NCBI GenBank assembly: GCA_000403295.2
Contig: KE159605.1
Span: forward strand, 901,409-965,408
DNA from: Lachnospiraceae bacterium M18-1
GTDB lineage: Bacteria > Bacillota > Clostridia > Lachnospirales > Lachnospiraceae
Length of the DNA: 64,000 bases
Reading direction: 5' to 3'
Numbering within the stretch: the stretch's first letter is position 1; every line of letters begins with the position of its first letter. The position numbers and the translations under genes are program-made. The notes below the pieces were generated by a model. That model saw only the letters and a program-made list of their open reading frames with translations. It made no database searches and was not told where the DNA came from. Shown in pieces: positions 60,650 through 64,000 of the stretch.

Positions 60650-62087
60650 TATTTGTCCTCTTTTCCTTTAATATTAATTCAATATATCGGTATGCTCTAG
60701 GTTTGAAGAGAAATGCCATACCTATATATATAATCATACCAAGCAATATTTTAAAAAACAATTTCAAATATATCTGCATTTCAATCATATCAGCAAATGC
60801 CACTCCTATCATCATAAATAAAGTAATTAATACTGATCCAACTATATCCTCAAATAATTCTCTAATGTTATAGAAAAAAAGTTTTTTTGTTTCATATATA
60901 TACATTATCCACTGTATAATCGTTGCCAATACGATACCATACGCCACTGCATATACACCTATTTTCACTGTTATACACAAGACCATAAATGAAATTCCCA
61001 ATTGAATATAGACAGTTTTGCAAAAGATATCACTTCTACCAATTGCATTTATTGCTTGCATATGAACCGATATTAATGGTTGCATGAAATAAGCCAAACA
61101 TAATATTCTAGCAAAAGGAACACTTGGTAACCATTTTTCTGTCAGCAAAACTTCTGTCATTTCCGGCGCAACCATCGCTAATCCAGCCATAATCGGAAAA
61201 ATAATAAATGCAACCATACTTAAAGTCTTTCGCATCATAACCTTTAATCCGTCTCTATTCTCTTGCCGCTCAGAATAGATTGGTAAAATTACTGACTTGA
61301 TGGTATCATTCGAGCACCTTATAACTATAGCAGGAATTTGTTGTCCTCGATTATAATACCCTAATGTAGATGTATCGGAAATTTTCCCCAAAACTAATCC
61401 TTGAATTTCTCTATAGAAAGTATCTAAAAAATATGCCGCCATTATTTTCCAACCATATTTCCACAAAACTTTTGCTCGCTCTAAATCAAAAATAAACTTA
61501 GGTCTCCAATTAACTGAATACCACATTATCAGACAATTTAATGCACTACTACATAGCTGGTATATTACAAGTGACCACACACCTTTTCCTGCGTATGCCA
61601 TAATAATACCTAAAGAGCCCGAAATCAAAATAGAAATCAGTGTACATTTGAATAATTTTTTAAACAACATATTTTTAACGACATATGCATTTTGAACCGA
61701 ATTTATTGCATGAAAAAATAAAACTATACTCAATACCCTTAATACTCCTGTTATAGTCTCTTCTCCATAAAACCATGCAATTAGAGGTGAAATTTCAAAC
61801 ATACATATATATAACATCACGGCCAGCACTATACTAATCCAAAACACAGTAGAAAAATCCTTTTCATCACTATCTTTTTTCTGAATTAATGCAGTATTAA
61901 GCCCAGACTGTACCAATACGGTTGCCATTGTAATAAAAATAGTTACCAATGTAATAATTCCATAATCCTTTGGAAGTAACAATCTTGCCAACACAATTTG
62001 GATGGCAAGCTGAATTCCCTGTGTTCCAACCCTCTCCAGCATCTTCCAAAAAAATGATGAAACTATAACATTTTGATTAGATTTCAC
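60639..62087 (-). CDS. Wzx-type polysaccharide flippase (second)
   Basis: A 482-residue, twelve-to-fourteen-segment protein of the lipopolysaccharide/teichuronic acid exporter branch (WzxC/TuaB-like) of the MOP superfamily. The N-terminus is FFWKMLERVGTQGIQLAIQIVLARLL and LPKDYGIITLVTIF, which are very typical. GTG 62087 has GGAGG 9 nt upstream. Having two different flippases in one locus is unusual for a single repeat unit. Confidence 0.92.
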   Translation of the reverse strand: MKSNQNVIVSSFFWKMLERVGTQGIQLAIQIVLARLLLPKDYGIITLVTIFITMATVLVQSGLNTALIQKKDSDEKDFSTVFWISIVLAVMLYICMFEISPLIAWFYGEETITGVLRVLSIVLFFHAINSVQNAYVVKNMLFKKLFKCTLISILISGSLGIIMAYAGKGVWSLVIYQLCSSALNCLIMWYSVNWRPKFIFDLERAKVLWKYGWKIMAAYFLDTFYREIQGLVLGKISDTSTLGYYNRGQQIPAIVIRCSNDTIKSVILPIYSERQENRDGLKVMMRKTLSMVAFIIFPIMAGLAMVAPEMTEVLLTEKWLPSVPFARILCLAYFMQPLISVHMQAINAIGRSDIFCKTVYIQLGISFMVLCITVKIGVYAVAYGIVLATIIQWIMYIYETKKLFFYNIRELFEDIVGSVLITLFMMIGVAFADMIEMQIYLKLFFKILLGMIIYIGMAFLFKPRAYRYIELILKEKRTNSEE

Positions 62088-63381
62088 TCTCTACCGCCTC
62101 CGCTGCCTTTACAGCATATTTATTAATATAATCATATTTTTTATTTTGCTTTTTTAATAAATATAATGAATAAGGATATATAATACTAAGACAAATTCCT
62201 ATCGAAATAGTAAGATTATTAAATAAAAGTAAAACAAAACCACAAAACATTGTTGGAATTGTAATAATCAAACAATGTTTATCAAAAAACTGTCTTTTAA
62301 ATAGAGAAAAATAATTAACTATGTTATATATACCAATCCCAAATCCATAAAATGCAAACGTATCAAGGAAAAAGGAATGTTGACCCACATTAGACAATAG
62401 CATCTCTCTTCCTAAATCTAATTGACCAATAATACCCAAAAAAGGATATTTTAAAAGACAATTCAAACTCTGATTTATAGTAAAAAACCGATCTTCAAAG
62501 AAACTTATAAAGACATTTTGAATGAAATAATCTTTCATTTCATATAAACGCATAAACGTTTTTCCGTTTTGAGGAATAATTTTAAGAAAATTTTCTAATA
62601 CTATTTTCATAATATCATTCCCAAAAAGCAAAAAAATTACCATACCAAAACTTAAAAATAACATCCAAATTTTATTTTTTTTGACTAAGAGAACCATTAT
62701 AGTCAAAATAAAACCTATTATTGAAATCATTAATGCTGTCATATAATTCGACAAAATTATCTCTATATAAGATAAAATAGCTATTATCAGACAAACAGCC
62801 TTATGTTTTTTATTTTTTAGTTGAAAAAATAACCCTATACAAATATTTGAAAGAAGAGAAAGAAAATAGATAAATTCATATCCCCCTATTCCTTGTCCTC
62901 TAGCTAGTAACGTATAATCACCTGTTGTTTTAATCTTTCTTGAAGCATATGGATTATTTAATAATGCTATAAATGTTTTCAAATATACATAAATTAAAAA
63001 TGGCGATATTATTTTTAACATTTTCCCTATGTCGTTCCACATATCAACATACTCACAATAGCTACTTATCAAACTCCCTAATAAGAATACTACCAGTATC
63101 AAATATCGATTACTAATAAAACTATACCCCATAATGCAAGGCATGACAACTAAATATACATAAAGAGGAATGGAATAAATCTCTTTTGATGTCCATTTCT
63201 TTTTATCCATCAAAGCTATTATTAACCACAAAAATAATAATAGAATAGTAATAAATGTACTATATTGATATACCATAAATGGAGAATAAAGTGCAAATAA
63301 CACACACATACACAAGGGGATTTCAAAAACGATCCTATTAAATACTTTTCTACTATTTATCATATATTTAAACCTATTCAA
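62077..63381 (-). CDS. Wzy-like O-antigen/capsule polymerase
   Basis: A 434-residue protein with about twelve membrane segments and a large extracytoplasmic loop near 255-330, where Wzy proteins bind substrate. Motifs are weak, as is normal for Wzy. It lies between a flippase and a GT4, so polymerase is the most likely role. The start may be TTG 63381 (overlapping the GT4 stop) or ATG 63363. Confidence 0.82.
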   Translation of the reverse strand: MNRFKYMINSRKVFNRIVFEIPLCMCVLFALYSPFMVYQYSTFITILLLFLWLIIALMDKKKWTSKEIYSIPLYVYLVVMPCIMGYSFISNRYLILVVFLLGSLISSYCEYVDMWNDIGKMLKIISPFLIYVYLKTFIALLNNPYASRKIKTTGDYTLLARGQGIGGYEFIYFLSLLSNICIGLFFQLKNKKHKAVCLIIAILSYIEIILSNYMTALMISIIGFILTIMVLLVKKNKIWMLFLSFGMVIFLLFGNDIMKIVLENFLKIIPQNGKTFMRLYEMKDYFIQNVFISFFEDRFFTINQSLNCLLKYPFLGIIGQLDLGREMLLSNVGQHSFFLDTFAFYGFGIGIYNIVNYFSLFKRQFFDKHCLIITIPTMFCGFVLLLFNNLTISIGICLSIIYPYSLYLLKKQNKKYDYINKYAVKAAEAVESEI

Positions 63382-64000
63382 GAATACTTGTATATATTTC
63401 TTCGATCTGAGTCTTGATTTTTTTTTCTGAAAATTTTTCTATCATTACCCTCTTAGCATGCATCCCCATTTTTTCTCTTAGCTGTGGGGCTTTCACTAAG
63501 GTAATCATTCCGTTAATTATCTGATCAACATCTCTTTTCTCAACAAGAATTCCATTTTTTCCATTTTGAATAATTTCTGGTATTCCTCCTACCTCTGTTG
63601 CAACTACTGGCAATCCTTCCTTTTGAGCTTCCAAGATCGAATTACACAATGTCTCATGCCATGTACACAATACAAATATATCACATACTTTTAAAAAATC
63701 TGTCACATTTTTTTTATATCCCAAAAAAAATACTTGTCCGTCCAAATTATTATCATCAACCCTTTTTTTAAATTTTTCCAAATAACTTCCATCACCTATA
63801 ATCATAAATTTCACATTATCTTCAGGCCTCCACTTCAAAATAGCATCGCATAAATCAGAAAAACCTTTCTCCTCTGTTATTCTACCTGTTGAAACGATAA
63901 CAATATCATTTTCTCCAATACCTAGTTCTTTTCTGATTCCTCTTAATTCCCTATTTTTCGTTTCTATGTGGCCTACATTATATATTGTACCATACATATT
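63374..64000 (-). CDS. GT4-family glycosyltransferase, C-terminal part
   Basis: The window ends inside the gene; 208 codons of its C-terminal part are visible. VIVSTGRITEEKGFSDLCDAI and HETLCNSILEAQKEGLPVVATEVGG are the GT4 donor-site signatures. The N-terminal acceptor domain is outside. The gene's stop overlaps the Wzy-like gene by 8 bp. Confidence 0.92.
   Translation of the reverse strand, partial: NMYGTIYNVGHIETKNRELRGIRKELGIGENDIVIVSTGRITEEKGFSDLCDAILKWRPEDNVKFMIIGDGSYLEKFKKRVDDNNLDGQVFFLGYKKNVTDFLKVCDIFVLCTWHETLCNSILEAQKEGLPVVATEVGGIPEIIQNGKNGILVEKRDVDQIINGMITLVKAPQLREKMGMHAKRVMIEKFSEKKIKTQIEEIYTSILE

Noticed and set aside
1..64000. CRISPR array or insertion sequence
   Set aside because: No regularly spaced repeat series and no transposase-like frame was found; the repeats present are two-to-three copy elements.

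Overview
The window looks like a chromosomal segment of a gut Firmicute, most likely a Lachnospiraceae-type Clostridia (Dorea / Clostridium scindens / Blautia relatives). The reasons are moderate GC in the housekeeping part, strong AGGAGG-type ribosome binding sites, Bacillus-type ARG boxes, a GGGtGRT protein gene paired with a NifU-like scaffold gene, a DUF1703-type AAA-ATPase, a class B sortase, and the yicC-gmk-rpoZ-rimO-pgsA-cinA order. The genus is inferred from gene content only. Nearly all genes are on the minus strand. I saw no CRISPR array, no intact insertion sequence and no rRNA.

Layout. (a) 1-3.45 kb is an accessory, partly decayed edge: the 3' end of an unknown gene, a small orphan ORF, an AAA-ATPase/PD-(D/E)XK gene, and a 261-bp duplication holding a relic of that gene's 5' end. 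(b) 3.4-9.8 kb is one operon: comEA, an OmpR-type regulator, its histidine kinase, a GerMN lipoprotein and comEC. (c) 9.8-15.9 kb holds a YdcZ-like transporter and the arginine operon argC-GNAT-argJ-argB-argD, whose promoter sits between two facing ARG boxes. (d) 16-21.6 kb is regulatory: a short DtxR/MntR-like repressor, a large hybrid histidine kinase with a structured 230-nt leader, a TetR regulator with a small unknown partner, and another unknown gene. (e) 21.8-23.8 kb is the NifU-like/GGGtGRT pair behind a hairpin-rich leader. (f) 23.9-27.9 kb is a small glycan cluster: a polytopic membrane protein, GtrA, and a UDP-galactopyranose-mutase-like flavoprotein. (g) 28-32.5 kb is housekeeping. 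(h) tRNA-Pro(GGG) lies at 32.8 kb with an extraordinary 32-bp terminator hairpin. (i) 33-36.5 kb holds an XRE regulator, a secreted protein ending in a sortase-like motif, a class B sortase and an LCP ligase.

(j) 37-64 kb is a capsule/exopolysaccharide locus read entirely on the minus strand and continuing past the right edge. It holds a Wzz-type copolymerase with a degenerate kinase-like end, an initiating sugar transferase, capE-capF-capG for UDP-N-acetyl-L-fucosamine, several glycosyltransferases, two Wzx flippases, a Wzy-like polymerase, a sugar amidotransferase fused to its own glutaminase, methyl- and acyltransferases, and a DegT aminotransferase. From about 47.2 kb onward the genes become clearly more AT-rich, which suggests a mosaic origin.

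The most striking signal is in that AT-rich half. Four genes carry long G runs inside codons (G8, G8, G9, G10 on the coding strand). The G10 run splits the DegT aminotransferase, and losing one G restores a full 380-residue enzyme. This looks like a set of slipped-strand phase-variation switches controlling surface polysaccharide structure. Other notable items are a 159-bp element with 30-bp inverted ends, a 46-bp dispersed repeat (three copies), methyltransferase genes with a shared 5' cassette, and the two structured leaders.
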